Origin: an uncultured Prevotella sp.
Lineage (GTDB): Bacteria > Bacteroidota > Bacteroidia > Bacteroidales > Bacteroidaceae
DNA: 64,000 nt
Direction: 5' to 3'
NCBI GenBank assembly: GCA_934202525.1
Contig: CAKPYB010000002.1
Span: 1-64,000, forward strand
Shown here: positions 27,223-36,788 of the stretch, piece by piece
How the letters are laid out: the number at the start of each line of letters is the position of its first letter
Numbering within the stretch: position 1 is the stretch's first letter
Position numbers and translations under genes: made by a program
The notes under the pieces: model-generated
Told to the model about the DNA's origin: nothing
The model's database searches: none
What the model saw: the letters and a program-made list of their open reading frames with translations, nothing else

Positions 27223-28338
27223 GTGAATAGACTAGAAAGACATATAGAGATCCTACTTTTGAGCAACGATTGCGTGATTGTCCCAGGATTTGGTGGCTTC
27301 ATGGCTCATCATGTAGATGCGCGTTACGATGGCAGAGACAGCATGTTTTTGCCACCGCTGAGAACTATTGGCTTTAACCCACAGCTCCAGATGAACGATT
27401 CTCTCCTTGCACTTTCGTATGTTGAAGCATACGACATCAGCTATCCGGAAGCTTTGAACCGCATTGCTGATGAGGTGACAGAGATGCGTCAGACTCTGGA
27501 GAATTCAGGAAAATTTGAACTGAATGATATTGGCACCATCATATTGAACGAAGACGGAAATTATACCTTCGAACCATGCGAGGCGGGCATTCTTACCCCT
27601 GAGTTGTATGGTTTGGGCGGTTTAAACATGCTCCCACTCGCACAGATTTCTGCAGAAGAGGTTCAGAAGACTGAAGATTCTGCTGCTTCAATCATTGAAA
27701 TGCCAGCAAAGACAGTAGAAAACAATCGTACAGAAAGCGAAGTCAAGAATCAGGATAGTAACCAGAAGATGGAGAGCGGACTCTCTGTCAACAGTTCTGT
27801 GTTCGTTAACGAAGAAGATGAAGAATCAAATGCCGAATTCATCAGCATCAAGAAGAGCTGGTTGCGCAATATTGCAGCAGCCTGCATCGCTCTCATTGCA
27901 TTCTTCACCTACTCTTCTCCATTGGGAACACCAACCGTTCAGAAGAGCCAAATCGACACAGGTATGTTGAACCGCATCATGCCTAAGGAGATTAATAAAG
28001 TTGCTCAACCTCAAGAACTGGTACTTAGTACAGAATCACAGGCAGAAGAGAGTATTCCTGCCAAGTCTGTCAACATGGCTCAGGACAACGAATTGCAAAC
28101 AGCTTCTTCTTACTACAGCATCGTTTTGGCAAGTCGTGTTACCAAGCGCAATGCTGCCTGCTATGCTGAACTCCTCCAGAACAAGGGATTCAAGGAAGCC
28201 AGAGTGTTGATTACGGATAATAATGTGAAAGTTATATACGGAACTTACTCTACCGAGGGCGAAGCTTATACTGCTCTCAACCGTTTACACAACTATGATG
28301 CTTTTACTGACGGCTGGATTACGAAAGTGAAAGAATAG
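27223..28338 (+). CDS. HU-CCDC81 / SPOR domain membrane protein
   Basis: 371 aa from GTG 27223; the alternative upstream start at 27187 would place the promoter box inside the gene. The N-terminus (NRLERHIEILLLSNDCVIVP, then GFGGFM) is the conserved HU-CCDC81 beginning. An acidic linker leads to one membrane helix (RNIAAACIALIAFFTY, near residue 220). The C-terminal ~75 residues are a SPOR-like peptidoglycan-binding domain (YYSIVLASRVTKRNAACYAE, then VKVIYGTYSTEGEAYTALNRL). It shares the DNA-membrane-wall layout with the 14138 gene. A role in nucleoid or division-site organisation is inferred. Confidence 0.8.
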   Translation: MNRLERHIEILLLSNDCVIVPGFGGFMAHHVDARYDGRDSMFLPPLRTIGFNPQLQMNDSLLALSYVEAYDISYPEALNRIADEVTEMRQTLENSGKFELNDIGTIILNEDGNYTFEPCEAGILTPELYGLGGLNMLPLAQISAEEVQKTEDSAASIIEMPAKTVENNRTESEVKNQDSNQKMESGLSVNSSVFVNEEDEESNAEFISIKKSWLRNIAAACIALIAFFTYSSPLGTPTVQKSQIDTGMLNRIMPKEINKVAQPQELVLSTESQAEESIPAKSVNMAQDNELQTASSYYSIVLASRVTKRNAACYAELLQNKGFKEARVLITDNNVKVIYGTYSTEGEAYTALNRLHNYDAFTDGWITKVKE

Positions 28339-28442
28339 TTGAAAGTTAAGAGTTTATAGTTTATAGCTAGAACAAAGAGCAAGGAGTATCGGAAACTTCT
28401 ACAACACATTATTATAAAATATAGAAAAGTAAGAAAAAGAAT

Positions 28443-28979
28443 ATGAAAAGAGTACGTTGTCCTAAATGCGATAATTTTATCACCTTCGATGAGACCAAGT
28501 ATCAGGCAGGTCAGAGTCTCGTTTTCGTTTGTCCTAATTGCAATAAGCAGTTTGGCATCCGAATGGGAGTTTCAAAGCTCCGCGAAACCCGCAAGGAAGA
28601 AAAGCTTGACGAGAATGCCAACGAGAAGGGATACGGTTCTATCGTTGTCATCGAGAACGTATTCGCTTACAAGCAGGTCATCCCGCTCCAGTTGGGCGAC
28701 AATATCATCGGCCGTTACATGAAGAACAGTGGAATCAACTGCCCTATCGAAACCGTAGATCCAAGCGTTGACATGAACCATTGCGTAATCAACGTTAGTC
28801 GCGACAAGAAAGGCAAATTGAAATATGTGCTCCGCGATGGACCAAGTTATACAGGAACTTTCGTTGACAATGAAATTCTGGGCGACAGAGAACGCCGTAT
28901 TATCGAAGACGGAACCCTGTTCACCATCGGAGCAACTTCTATCATTCTCCGCACAGCAGACAGTGAAGAAGAAAACTAA
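28443..28979 (+). CDS. zinc-ribbon FHA domain protein
   Basis: 178 aa. Residues 1-40 form a zinc ribbon of MJ0042 type (CPKC at 6-9 and CPNC near 31). Residues ~60-170 form an FHA domain (LGDNIIGR, then VDMNHCVINV with the SxxH-like motif changed to MNHC, and GTFVDNE). FHA domains bind phosphothreonine, so a partner kinase or phosphorylated client is implied but not seen here. Follows the SPOR gene by 104 bases containing a GTTGAAAGTTAAG mini-repeat. Confidence 0.82.
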   Translation: MKRVRCPKCDNFITFDETKYQAGQSLVFVCPNCNKQFGIRMGVSKLRETRKEEKLDENANEKGYGSIVVIENVFAYKQVIPLQLGDNIIGRYMKNSGINCPIETVDPSVDMNHCVINVSRDKKGKLKYVLRDGPSYTGTFVDNEILGDRERRIIEDGTLFTIGATSIILRTADSEEEN

Positions 28980-29009
28980 GAAGTTTTGATTATCGAAATA
29001 AACACCTCA

Positions 29010-29053
29010 AAAGGAGCAATTGGATGTTGGTTTACATCGAATTGCTCCTTTTT
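29010..29053 (+). terminator. terminator after the FHA gene
   Basis: AAAGGAGCAATT (29010-29021) pairs with AATTGCTCCTTT (29040-29051) and is followed by TTT. Confidence 0.85.
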
Positions 29054-29161
29054 CACTTAACGAAAACGTAAAAACGCGCCATATTTCTAACTTTCTGAAA
29101 GAAATCTACTATATTTCGTAATCTTTTTGTTTTTATTTTCTTTAAATTAAAAGAAAATGTG

Positions 29162-29169
29162 TACCTTTG
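29162..29169 (+). promoter_or_regulatory. -7 box TACCTTTG for the his operon
   Basis: GTGTACCTTTGCATC 39 bases before hisH. The short leader has no room for a His attenuator peptide. Confidence 0.7.
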
Positions 29170-29208
29170 CATCGAAAAATAAGAAATAGAAATGAATTAC
29201 GTTAGGTT

Positions 29209-29847
29209 ATGGATGTAGCAATCGTAAAATATAATGCCGGAAATATCTATTCCGTAGTCAACGCCATGAAGCGTTTAGGCATCGAACCTGTACTTACAGA
29301 TGATGCAGAAATGCTCCAGAAGGCTGACCGCGTTCTCTTCCCAGGACAAGGCCAGGCAAGAGAAGCAATGGAATATCTGAAGGCTCATCAGCTTGATCAA
29401 GTAATCAAGAACTTGAAGCAACCCGTCCTGGGCATTTGTGTAGGACAGCAACTCTTGTGCCGCCATTCGGAAGAAGGTGACGTAGATTGCATCGGAATCT
29501 TTGATGTAGAAGTAAAGCGATTCCAGCCTCAGAAACACGAAGACAAGGTGCCTGCTATGGGATGGAATGAAATCTATGATTTGAAGACTGACCTTTATAA
29601 GGGGTTCGGAAACAGAATAGATTCTGACTCAGACAAGTCTACCGCTGATGCGCTGCTTCATCCCTACTCCTATTTCGTACATAGTTATTATGTGCCACTC
29701 TGCGAGGAGACCATTGCCAAGGCAGAATACATTCTTCCTTATAGCGCATCGCTCCACAAAGATAATTTCTATACCTGCCAGTTCCATCCGGAAAAGAGCG
29801 GAAAGGTGGGAGAACAGATTTTAAAGAACTTTTTAGAGATAAAATAA
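29209..29847 (+). CDS. hisH: imidazole glycerol phosphate synthase, glutaminase subunit
   Basis: 212 aa. Supplies ammonia from glutamine to HisF. The class-I amidotransferase triad is visible: Cys in GICVGQQLL, His and Glu in QFHPEKSG. LFPGQGQAREAM forms the oxyanion side. Slightly longer than average because of an insert around IDSDSDKSTADALLHP. First gene of hisH-hisA-hisF-hisIE. Confidence 0.96.
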   Translation: MDVAIVKYNAGNIYSVVNAMKRLGIEPVLTDDAEMLQKADRVLFPGQGQAREAMEYLKAHQLDQVIKNLKQPVLGICVGQQLLCRHSEEGDVDCIGIFDVEVKRFQPQKHEDKVPAMGWNEIYDLKTDLYKGFGNRIDSDSDKSTADALLHPYSYFVHSYYVPLCEETIAKAEYILPYSASLHKDNFYTCQFHPEKSGKVGEQILKNFLEIK

Positions 29848-29863
29848 AAGAGGAAATACTAAT

Positions 29864-30580
29864 ATGATAGAATTAATTCCAGCTATCGACTTGATAAATG
29901 GCCAGTGTGTTCGTCTTACAAAAGGCGATTACGACCAGAAGAAGGTTTACAATGACAATCCTGCCGAGGTTGCAAAACAGTTTGAGCAGATGGGCTTCAA
30001 ACGCCTTCATGTAGTAGACCTCGATGGAGCCAAGTCAAAGCACATCGTAAATGATGCGGTGTTGAAGGCTATTACCACAGAAACCTCTCTCGTGGTTGAT
30101 TTCGGTGGCGGAATCAAGACCGAAGAAGATATTGAGAAAGCTTTTGCTGCGGGAGCAAGCATGGTTACAGTTGGCAGCATTGCCGTCACCAATCCTGAAC
30201 TCTTCATGCAATGGCTGGACAAGTATGGAGCCGACCGCCTGATTCTGGGAGCCGACGTAAGAAACGGTAAGATTTCTATCAACGGATGGAAAGAAGATTC
30301 TTCTGAAGATCTCCTTCCTTTCCTGAAAAAGTACATCGATAAAGGAGTACGCTATGTTCTCTGCACTGAAATCAGCAAAGACGGAACGTTGCAGGGACCT
30401 GCCATCGAACTTTACAAAGAAGTGATGGCTGCCTATCCTCAACTGCATCTTATCGCCTCAGGCGGAGTGAGTTGCAACGAAGACATCGAAGCATTGGAAA
30501 CTGCAGGAATTCCTGCCGTAGTATTTGGAAAAGCTTTCTACGAAGGGAAAATCGATGTTAAGAAACTAGTTAATAGTTAA
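29864..30580 (+). CDS. hisA: ProFAR isomerase
   Basis: 238 aa TIM barrel, the phosphoribosylformimino-5-aminoimidazole carboxamide ribotide isomerase. The catalytic Asp lies in IPAIDLINGQCVRLTKGD and the second acid in CTEISKDGTLQGP. Phosphate-binding loops VDFGGGIKT and IASGGVSC are typical. It starts 16 bases after hisH. Confidence 0.96.
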   Translation: MIELIPAIDLINGQCVRLTKGDYDQKKVYNDNPAEVAKQFEQMGFKRLHVVDLDGAKSKHIVNDAVLKAITTETSLVVDFGGGIKTEEDIEKAFAAGASMVTVGSIAVTNPELFMQWLDKYGADRLILGADVRNGKISINGWKEDSSEDLLPFLKKYIDKGVRYVLCTEISKDGTLQGPAIELYKEVMAAYPQLHLIASGGVSCNEDIEALETAGIPAVVFGKAFYEGKIDVKKLVNS

Positions 30581-30661
30581 ATAGTTGACAGTCAAAAAGT
30601 TTATAGTTAGGAGTTAAGTAATCATAAAGTTCAAAGTTCAATGGTCAAAGTTCAAAGTAAC
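30578..30661 (+). repeat. mini-repeats overlapping the hisF start
   Basis: Units of GTTAATAGTTAAATAGTTGACAG type, then TAATCATAAAGTTCAAAGTTCAATGGTCAAAGTTCAAAG (from 30619). The ATG of hisF lies inside the second block. Confidence 0.85.
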
Positions 30662-31420
30662 AAAGGATTAGCTAAACGAATCGTTCCTTGTCTTGATGTA
30701 AAGAACGGCGAGACGGTAAAGGGAACCAATTTCGTAAACCTTCGCAGCGCTGGTGACCCGGTAGAACTGGGAAAAGCTTATAGCGATGCTGGAGCCGATG
30801 AGCTCGTATTCCTCGATATTACAGCGAGTTTCGAAGAGCGCAAAACCTTTACGGATATGGTAACCCGTGTGGCTGCCGAAATCAATATCCCATTTACTGT
30901 GGGAGGTGGAATCAATGAACTCAAAGATGTTGACCGCCTGCTCAACGCAGGAGCTGACAAGGTTAGCATCAACAGTGCTGCCATCCGACATCCGGAGCTC
31001 ATCAATGAAATTGCTAACCATTATGGCTCACAGGTTTGCGTATGCGCCATTGATGCACGTCTCGATTCTGACGGCTGGCACTGTTATGTAAAAGGCGGAA
31101 GAGAACGGGTGGAACTAGGATTGTTTGACTGGGCAAAGGAAGTAGCCGACCGGGGTGCCGGTGAAATTCTCTTTACCAGTATGGATCATGACGGTGTGAA
31201 ACAGGGATTCGCAAACGAGGCCCTCGCCCGTCTTGCTGAAGAAGTAAGCATTCCGATCATCGCCTCAGGAGGTGCTGGAAAGATGGAGCATTTCCGCGAT
31301 GCGTTCACCCAAGGCAAGGCAGATGCTGCCCTGGCAGCCAGCGTGTTCCACTTTGGCGAGATTGCCATTCCTGACCTCAAGAAATATCTGAGAGAAGAAG
31401 GAATCAACGTGAGAATATAG
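30641..31420 (+). CDS. hisF: imidazole glycerol phosphate synthase, cyclase subunit
   Basis: 259 aa TIM barrel making IGP and AICAR from PRFAR and ammonia. Catalytic Asp in [15 protein letters not shown] and in [21 protein letters not shown] and IIASGGAGK bind phosphate. The family usually begins MLAKRIIPCLDV; here no other ATG, GTG or TTG is available, so the first nine residues (MVKVQSNKG) come from the mini-repeat. Distance from hisA is 60 bases. Confidence 0.95.
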   Translation: MVKVQSNKGLAKRIVPCLDVKNGETVKGTNFVNLRSAGDPVELGKAYSDAGADELVFLDITASFEERKTFTDMVTRVAAEINIPFTVGGGINELKDVDRLLNAGADKVSINSAAIRHPELINEIANHYGSQVCVCAIDARLDSDGWHCYVKGGRERVELGLFDWAKEVADRGAGEILFTSMDHDGVKQGFANEALARLAEEVSIPIIASGGAGKMEHFRDAFTQGKADAALAASVFHFGEIAIPDLKKYLREEGINVRI

Positions 31421-31464
31421 AACACGGGGAATATAATAATGTAAGAAAATAAAAACAAGATAAA

Positions 31465-32112
31465 ATGGAAATAGATTTCGAAAAATTGGGCGGACTGGTT
31501 CCTGCCATCATCCAAGACGCAGTTACAAAGAACGTCTTGATGCTTGGCTTCATGAATCAGGAAGCATACGATAAGACAATAGCAACAAAAAAGGTAACAT
31601 TCTGGAGCCGTTCACGCAACTGCCTCTGGACTAAGGGTGAGACATCAGGCAACTTCCTGAATCTCGTTAGCATTCAGAACGACTGCGATAACGACACCTT
31701 GCTGGTTAAGGTTCACCCAGACGGTCCAACCTGCCACAAAGGTACAGACACCTGCTGGGCAGAAGAGAATACACTCAACCCTATTCTCTTCCTCTCAGAG
31801 CTTCAGGACTTCATCAACAAGCGCCACGAAGAAATGCCAGAGGGAAGTTACACTACCAGCCTCTTCAAGAAAGGCGTTAACAAAATGGCACAAAAGGTTG
31901 GAGAAGAAGCTATTGAAACCATTATCGAAGCCACAAACGGCAACAACGAGAAACTCATTTACGAGAGTTCAGACCTTCTCTATCACCTCATCGTACTGCT
32001 CACAAGCAAGGGCTTGAGAATAGAAGATGTAGTGAAAGAACTTCAGATGCGTCACGATCCGGAATGGGATAAGAAACGCCGCGTTGCCAAGAGTAAGGGC
32101 GAAATGAAATAA
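31465..32112 (+). CDS. hisIE: bifunctional phosphoribosyl-AMP cyclohydrolase / phosphoribosyl-ATP pyrophosphatase
   Basis: 215 aa. The N-terminal HisI domain (to ~115) contains the zinc/Mg motif NDCDNDTLLVKVHPDGPTCH, then TDTCW. The C-terminal HisE domain has EEMPEGSYTTSLFKKGVNKM and VGEEAIETIIEA. Carries steps 2 and 3 of histidine synthesis. Last gene of the his block; ftsE follows by 31 bases. Confidence 0.96.
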   Translation: MEIDFEKLGGLVPAIIQDAVTKNVLMLGFMNQEAYDKTIATKKVTFWSRSRNCLWTKGETSGNFLNLVSIQNDCDNDTLLVKVHPDGPTCHKGTDTCWAEENTLNPILFLSELQDFINKRHEEMPEGSYTTSLFKKGVNKMAQKVGEEAIETIIEATNGNNEKLIYESSDLLYHLIVLLTSKGLRIEDVVKELQMRHDPEWDKKRRVAKSKGEMK

Positions 32113-32143
32113 CAAACCAACATTAAGGAGAAAAAAATAGAAG

Positions 32144-32860
32144 ATGTTAATAGATTATCAGAACGTCAGCATATATCAGGCCGACAAGTGCGTACTCCAA
32201 AACATCAATTTCCATATTGACGAAGGAGAATTCGCCTACCTTATTGGAAAAGTCGGCTCTGGTAAAAGTTCGCTATTAAAGACACTTTATTGCGAACTAG
32301 ACCTTGTAGAAGGCGAAACCGAGAAGGCTGAAATTCTCGGCAGAGACCTCAAAACTATCAGGCGAAAAGAGATTCCGGCTCTGCGCAAGGAATTGGGAAT
32401 CATCTTTCAGGATTTCCAGCTGCTACACGACCGCACCGTTCGCAAGAACTTTGAATTCGTACTCAAGGCAACAGGCTGGAAAAACAAAAAAGACAGAGAA
32501 AAGCGTATCGAAGAGGTGCTCAACGAAGTGGGCATGATTGATAAAATCGACAAGATGCCTCATGAGCTCTCAGGTGGTGAGCAGCAGCGTGTAGCCATCG
32601 CCCGCGCCATTCTCAATAATCCAAAAATCATCATCGCCGATGAGCCTACAGGCAATCTCGACCCAGAGACAGCCAGCAACATCGTGAGTCTGCTGAAAGA
32701 CATCACCAAACAAGGCACAGCTGTTGTGATGACAACCCATAACATCCCGATGCTCGACAAATTCCCAGGCATCGTTTACCGCTGTAAGGAAGGTGTGCTC
32801 TACGACGTAACCAACGAGTACAACCACATCGACCTCACAGAGGATGGAGAAGATAATTAA
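32144..32860 (+). CDS. ftsE: ATP-binding protein FtsE-like
   Basis: 238 aa ABC ATPase. Walker [11 protein letters not shown]-loop IIFQDFQLL, signature LSGGEQQR, Walker [14 protein letters not shown] and H-loop TTHN. The [17 protein letters not shown] segment and overall form match FtsE, which with FtsX controls septal peptidoglycan hydrolases. No ftsX lies beside it, as is common in Bacteroidetes where ftsX sits elsewhere. Other lipoprotein-type ABC ATPases are the alternative. Confidence 0.85.
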   Translation: MLIDYQNVSIYQADKCVLQNINFHIDEGEFAYLIGKVGSGKSSLLKTLYCELDLVEGETEKAEILGRDLKTIRRKEIPALRKELGIIFQDFQLLHDRTVRKNFEFVLKATGWKNKKDREKRIEEVLNEVGMIDKIDKMPHELSGGEQQRVAIARAILNNPKIIIADEPTGNLDPETASNIVSLLKDITKQGTAVVMTTHNIPMLDKFPGIVYRCKEGVLYDVTNEYNHIDLTEDGEDN

Positions 32861-32887
32861 GTGAAATAATTAAATAAAATTACGACT

Positions 32888-34210
32888 ATGAAGGTAATGA
32901 AATTCGGAGGTACTTCTGTAGGCTCACCAGAGCGCATGAAGGGAGTAGCCTCTTTGGTTACAGAATCAGGTGAACCAACTTTCATCGTATTGTCTGCGAT
33001 GAGCGGTACAACAAACTCTCTCGTTGAGATCTCTGACTATCTTTACAAGAAGAATCCAGAGGGCGCCAACGAGGTAATCAACAACTTGGAGAAGAAATAC
33101 ATGCAGCATGTAGAAGAACTCTACTCTACCGAGGAGATGAAAAATACGACTCGTGAGTTCTTGCAGGGCGAATTCAACTATCTCCGCTCATTTACCAAAG
33201 ACCTCTTCACTTCTTTCGAGGAGAAGAGCATCGTGGCTCAGGGCGAGATGATGAGCACCAACATGGTTGTAAACTACTTGAAGGAACAGGGCGTAAAGGC
33301 GGTATTGCTCAGCGCATTAGACTTCATGCGTACAGACAAGAACGCAGAGCCAGACCCTCAGTACATCAAGGAGAAGTTGGCTGCTATCATGGAGCAGAAC
33401 CAGGGCTATCAGATTTACATCACTCAGGGCTTTATCTGCCGCAACGCATACGGCGAGGTTGACAATCTGCAGCGTGGCGGTAGCGACTATACCGCATCTC
33501 TTATCGGTGCTGCTCTCCCTGCTGACGAGATTCAGATCTGGACAGATATCGACGGAATGCACAACAACGACCCTCGTGTCGTAGAGCACACCGAAGCTGT
33601 CCGCCAGTTGAACTTCGAGGAGGCTGCCGAGTTGGCTTACTTCGGTGCCAAGATTCTCCACCCTACCTGTGTTCAGCCAGCTAAGTATGCAGGCATTCCT
33701 GTCCGTTTGAAGAACACCATGGACCCTAAGGCCGATGGTACAATCATCGACAATGTCATCGTACGCGGCAAAATCAAGGCTGTTGCTGCCAAGGACAACA
33801 TCACAGCCATCAAGATCAAGAGTAGCCGCATGTTGCTCGCTACAGGTTTCCTCCGCAAGGTATTCGAAATCTTCGAGAGCTATCAGACTCCAATTGATAT
33901 GATTGCCACTTCTGAGGTGGGTGTCAGCATGAGTATTGATAATGATTCTCATCTTAACGACATCGTAAACGAGCTGAAGAAATATGGTACAGTAACTGTA
34001 GATTCTGATATGTGCATCATCTGCGTTGTAGGTGATTTGGACTGGAGCAACGTTGGCTTCGAGACCATCGCTACCGATGCGATGAAGAACATTCCTGTAC
34101 GCATGATTTCTTATGGTGGTTCTAACTACAACATCTCATTCCTCATCAGAGAGAAAGATAAGAAGCAGGCATTGCAGAACTTGAGCAACGTATTGTTCGA
34201 GAAGAAGTAA
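32888..34210 (+). CDS. lysC: aspartate kinase
   Basis: 440 aa monofunctional aspartokinase. The kinase domain starts MKVMKFGGTSVGSPERM; SAMSGTTNSLVEIS, SIVAQGEMMSTNM, LQRGGSDYTASLIGAAL and WTDIDGMHNNDPR carry ATP and aspartate sites. Two C-terminal ACT domains (from ~300; TAIKIKSSRML, then VDSDMCIICVVGD) suggest feedback control. Paired with lysA downstream, supporting the lysine branch. Confidence 0.95.
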   Translation: MKVMKFGGTSVGSPERMKGVASLVTESGEPTFIVLSAMSGTTNSLVEISDYLYKKNPEGANEVINNLEKKYMQHVEELYSTEEMKNTTREFLQGEFNYLRSFTKDLFTSFEEKSIVAQGEMMSTNMVVNYLKEQGVKAVLLSALDFMRTDKNAEPDPQYIKEKLAAIMEQNQGYQIYITQGFICRNAYGEVDNLQRGGSDYTASLIGAALPADEIQIWTDIDGMHNNDPRVVEHTEAVRQLNFEEAAELAYFGAKILHPTCVQPAKYAGIPVRLKNTMDPKADGTIIDNVIVRGKIKAVAAKDNITAIKIKSSRMLLATGFLRKVFEIFESYQTPIDMIATSEVGVSMSIDNDSHLNDIVNELKKYGTVTVDSDMCIICVVGDLDWSNVGFETIATDAMKNIPVRMISYGGSNYNISFLIREKDKKQALQNLSNVLFEKK

Positions 34211-34221
34211 TGCAAATGAAA

Positions 34222-34316
34222 ACGAAGAGTGAAAAGTGAAGAATTCGTATGTAATGCTTCCTATCCACTCTTCGTTGGATATTCTGATTTACAATAAATT
34301 GGATATTCTGATTTAA
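34222..34316. repeat. hairpin arms and a 17-bp tandem repeat between lysC and lysA
   Basis: AACGAAGAGTG (near 34222) is inverted at CCACTCTTCGTT (34265-34275). TTGGATATTCTGATTTA occurs at 34275-34291 and again at 34299-34315. Confidence 0.7.
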
Positions 34317-34349
34317 CTATAATAAGGTATTAATTTAAGATTAAGTGAA

Positions 34350-35507
34350 ATGAAAGGTACATTTCCGATAGATAAGTTTCAGGAGATACAGACTCCGTTC
34401 TATTATTACGACACCAATGTGTTGCGCCAGACTTTGAAGACCATCAATGAAGAGGCTGGCAAGCACGAGGGCTTTGAGGTACACTATGCCGTGAAGGCAA
34501 ATGCCAACCCTAAGGTGCTCAATATCATCTGTCAGGCTGGTTTAGGAGCCGACTGTGTGAGCGGAGGAGAGATTCAGGCAGCCATCAAAGCCGGTTTCCC
34601 AGCCAGCAAGATTGTTTACGCTGGTGTAGGCAAAAGCGATTGGGAAATCAACCTCGGATTGGAGAAAGGCATCTTCTGTTTCAATGTAGAGAGCGTTCCG
34701 GAGTTGGAAATCATCAACGAACTGGCTGAAAAACAGAATAAGATAGCACAGGTTTGTTTCCGTATCAATCCGGATGTAGGCGCCCATACGCATGCTAACA
34801 TCACAACAGGTCTGGCAGAAAACAAATTCGGCATTGCCATGCGCGACATGGAATCCGTAATCGAAGAGGCTGCCAAGATGAAGAACATCCAGTTCCTCGG
34901 ACTGCACTTCCACATCGGAAGCCAGATCCTCGACATGGGGGATTTCGAGGCACTCTGCAACCGTATCAACGAACTTCAGAACCAGCTTGAAGCACATCAC
35001 ATCGTTGTGAAGAACATCAATGTGGGCGGCGGATTGGGCATTGACTATAATCATCCAAACCGACAGCCAATCCCTGATTTCAAGGATTATTTCGATACAT
35101 ACGCAAAGAAACTGAAGTTGCGCGATGGTCAGAAGCTTCACTTCGAGTTGGGCCGCGCCGTAGTGGGTCAGATGGGTTCTCTCATCACCAAGACACTCTA
35201 CATCAAGCAGGGCACAGCCAAGCAGTTTGCCATTGTGGATGCAGGAATGACCGACCTTATCCGTCCAGCACTCTATCAGGCTTACCATAAGATTGAAAAC
35301 ATCTCAAGCGATGAACCTGTTGAAACTTACGACGTTGTAGGTCCTATCTGCGAATCTAGCGATGTCTTCGGCAAGGCTGTCGACATCAACAAAGCCCATC
35401 GCGGCGACCTCATCGCACTCCGCTCAGCTGGAGCCTATGGTGAGATCATGGCGAGCCAGTATAACTGCCGCCAGTTGCCAAAGGGTTATATTACAGAAGA
35501 CTTTTAA
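34350..35507 (+). CDS. lysA: diaminopimelate decarboxylase
   Basis: 385 aa, PLP-dependent, fold type III. Converts meso-diaminopimelate to lysine. The PLP lysine is in VHYAVKANANP, the glycine loop is NVGGGLGIDY, the cysteine/Glu substrate loop is VGPICESSDVFGK, and the conserved GAYGEIMAS ends the active site. Slightly shorter than the ~410-residue average, as in other Bacteroidetes. Confidence 0.95.
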   Translation: MKGTFPIDKFQEIQTPFYYYDTNVLRQTLKTINEEAGKHEGFEVHYAVKANANPKVLNIICQAGLGADCVSGGEIQAAIKAGFPASKIVYAGVGKSDWEINLGLEKGIFCFNVESVPELEIINELAEKQNKIAQVCFRINPDVGAHTHANITTGLAENKFGIAMRDMESVIEEAAKMKNIQFLGLHFHIGSQILDMGDFEALCNRINELQNQLEAHHIVVKNINVGGGLGIDYNHPNRQPIPDFKDYFDTYAKKLKLRDGQKLHFELGRAVVGQMGSLITKTLYIKQGTAKQFAIVDAGMTDLIRPALYQAYHKIENISSDEPVETYDVVGPICESSDVFGKAVDINKAHRGDLIALRSAGAYGEIMASQYNCRQLPKGYITEDF

Positions 35508-35582
35508 TATAGTTGAAAGTTAAAAGTTAAGAGTTTATAGGATTCTCCTTTCTCTAACTTTCTATATTACGAGAAAAAGAAA

Positions 35583-36725
35583 ATGATGATCATTAGTACA
35601 ACTACTATAATAACAGGCGCAGTGGTGGTTTTATTGGCGATTCTCGGATCGCTGATAAATCCATTTCTGCGCTCGTTGCGCTTTCAAAAAACAGAAACGG
35701 CAGAGAATCAACCTCCTGTCAGCATACTCATTACCGCACACGATAATCTGGCTGAACTGGAGAGGAATCTCCCCATGTTCCTGCGTCAGCAGTATGCTGC
35801 CGACTATCAGGTAATCGTAGTCTGCCAGAGTACAGATGGCGAGACACAGGATTTCCTGAAGCGCATTGCTGCCGAGAACCCTCACCTTTATTATACTTAT
35901 ATTCCTGAGAGTTCACGCTACATGAGCCGCAAGAAATTGCAGATTACACTGGGTGTGAAGGCTGCCAAACATGAATGGATTATTCTGACAGAGCCTAATT
36001 GCCGCCCAAGCAACGACAAGTGGCTGCAAACCATGGTACGTCAATGTCAGGACCCTAACCATCTGGTATTGGGATATGTAGCCCTTGATGAGGAAACCAA
36101 GAGCGTACGCCGTTTCGACAGCATCCGCAAGGCTTACTATGTTTTGCGCCGTGCCCAGCAGACCTATGGTTATCGCAGCCACATGCCAAACGTAGCCTTC
36201 CGCAAGAGCGACTTCATGAAGGAACAGGGCTATCAGGGCAACCTGGAATATGTTCGTGGCGAATACGATTTTCTCGTCAACAAGTATGCCCATTGTGGCG
36301 ATACAGCTACAGAACTGGATTGCGATGCATGGCTCATCCGCGAAGCACCATCGAACAAGAGCTGGCACAATGCCCACCTCTATCTGCAGGCTTCACGCAA
36401 GAGTTTGGAAAGAGCCGGTTCCATGCGAACCCTCATGTTCTTTGACCATCTCATGCCACATCTCAGCCTGATAGCAACACTGGCCGTTGCAGCCTACTCT
36501 ATCCTCATGAAGAACTGGATTCTTACAGGATGCGCAGGTTTCAGTTTCCTCCTGCTGTTCATCGTGAGAATGCTGATAGCCAACAAGGCAATCAAACACT
36601 TTGATGACGGAATAGCGATGTTCAAACTGCCATTCTTCGAATATGGAATTATCTGGAGAAATCTGGTTACCAAGTTGCGCTACTGGCGTGCTGACAAAAA
36701 CGATTTCACTTCTCATAAACTCTAG
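35583..36725 (+). CDS. membrane-anchored family 2 glycosyltransferase
   Basis: 380 aa. One N-terminal membrane helix (TTTIITGAVVVLLAILGSLI), a GT-A domain (VSILITAHDNLAELERNLPM, then EPNCRPSNDKWLQ in place of a simple DxD, and FRKSDFM) and two C-terminal membrane helices (~295-335). Acceptor unknown; probably involved in cell-surface polysaccharide. Next to another glycosyltransferase-like gene. Confidence 0.85.
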   Translation: MMIISTTTIITGAVVVLLAILGSLINPFLRSLRFQKTETAENQPPVSILITAHDNLAELERNLPMFLRQQYAADYQVIVVCQSTDGETQDFLKRIAAENPHLYYTYIPESSRYMSRKKLQITLGVKAAKHEWIILTEPNCRPSNDKWLQTMVRQCQDPNHLVLGYVALDEETKSVRRFDSIRKAYYVLRRAQQTYGYRSHMPNVAFRKSDFMKEQGYQGNLEYVRGEYDFLVNKYAHCGDTATELDCDAWLIREAPSNKSWHNAHLYLQASRKSLERAGSMRTLMFFDHLMPHLSLIATLAVAAYSILMKNWILTGCAGFSFLLLFIVRMLIANKAIKHFDDGIAMFKLPFFEYGIIWRNLVTKLRYWRADKNDFTSHKL

Positions 36726-36788
36726 ACAGGGTTAAAGGAAGCAACAGTCTATCAGAAATAATAACAGTTAAAAATAACCGACAGAACG

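Noticed and set aside
29170..29208. Histidine attenuator or leader peptide before hisH
   Set aside because: The leader is about 39 bases and contains no run of His codons.
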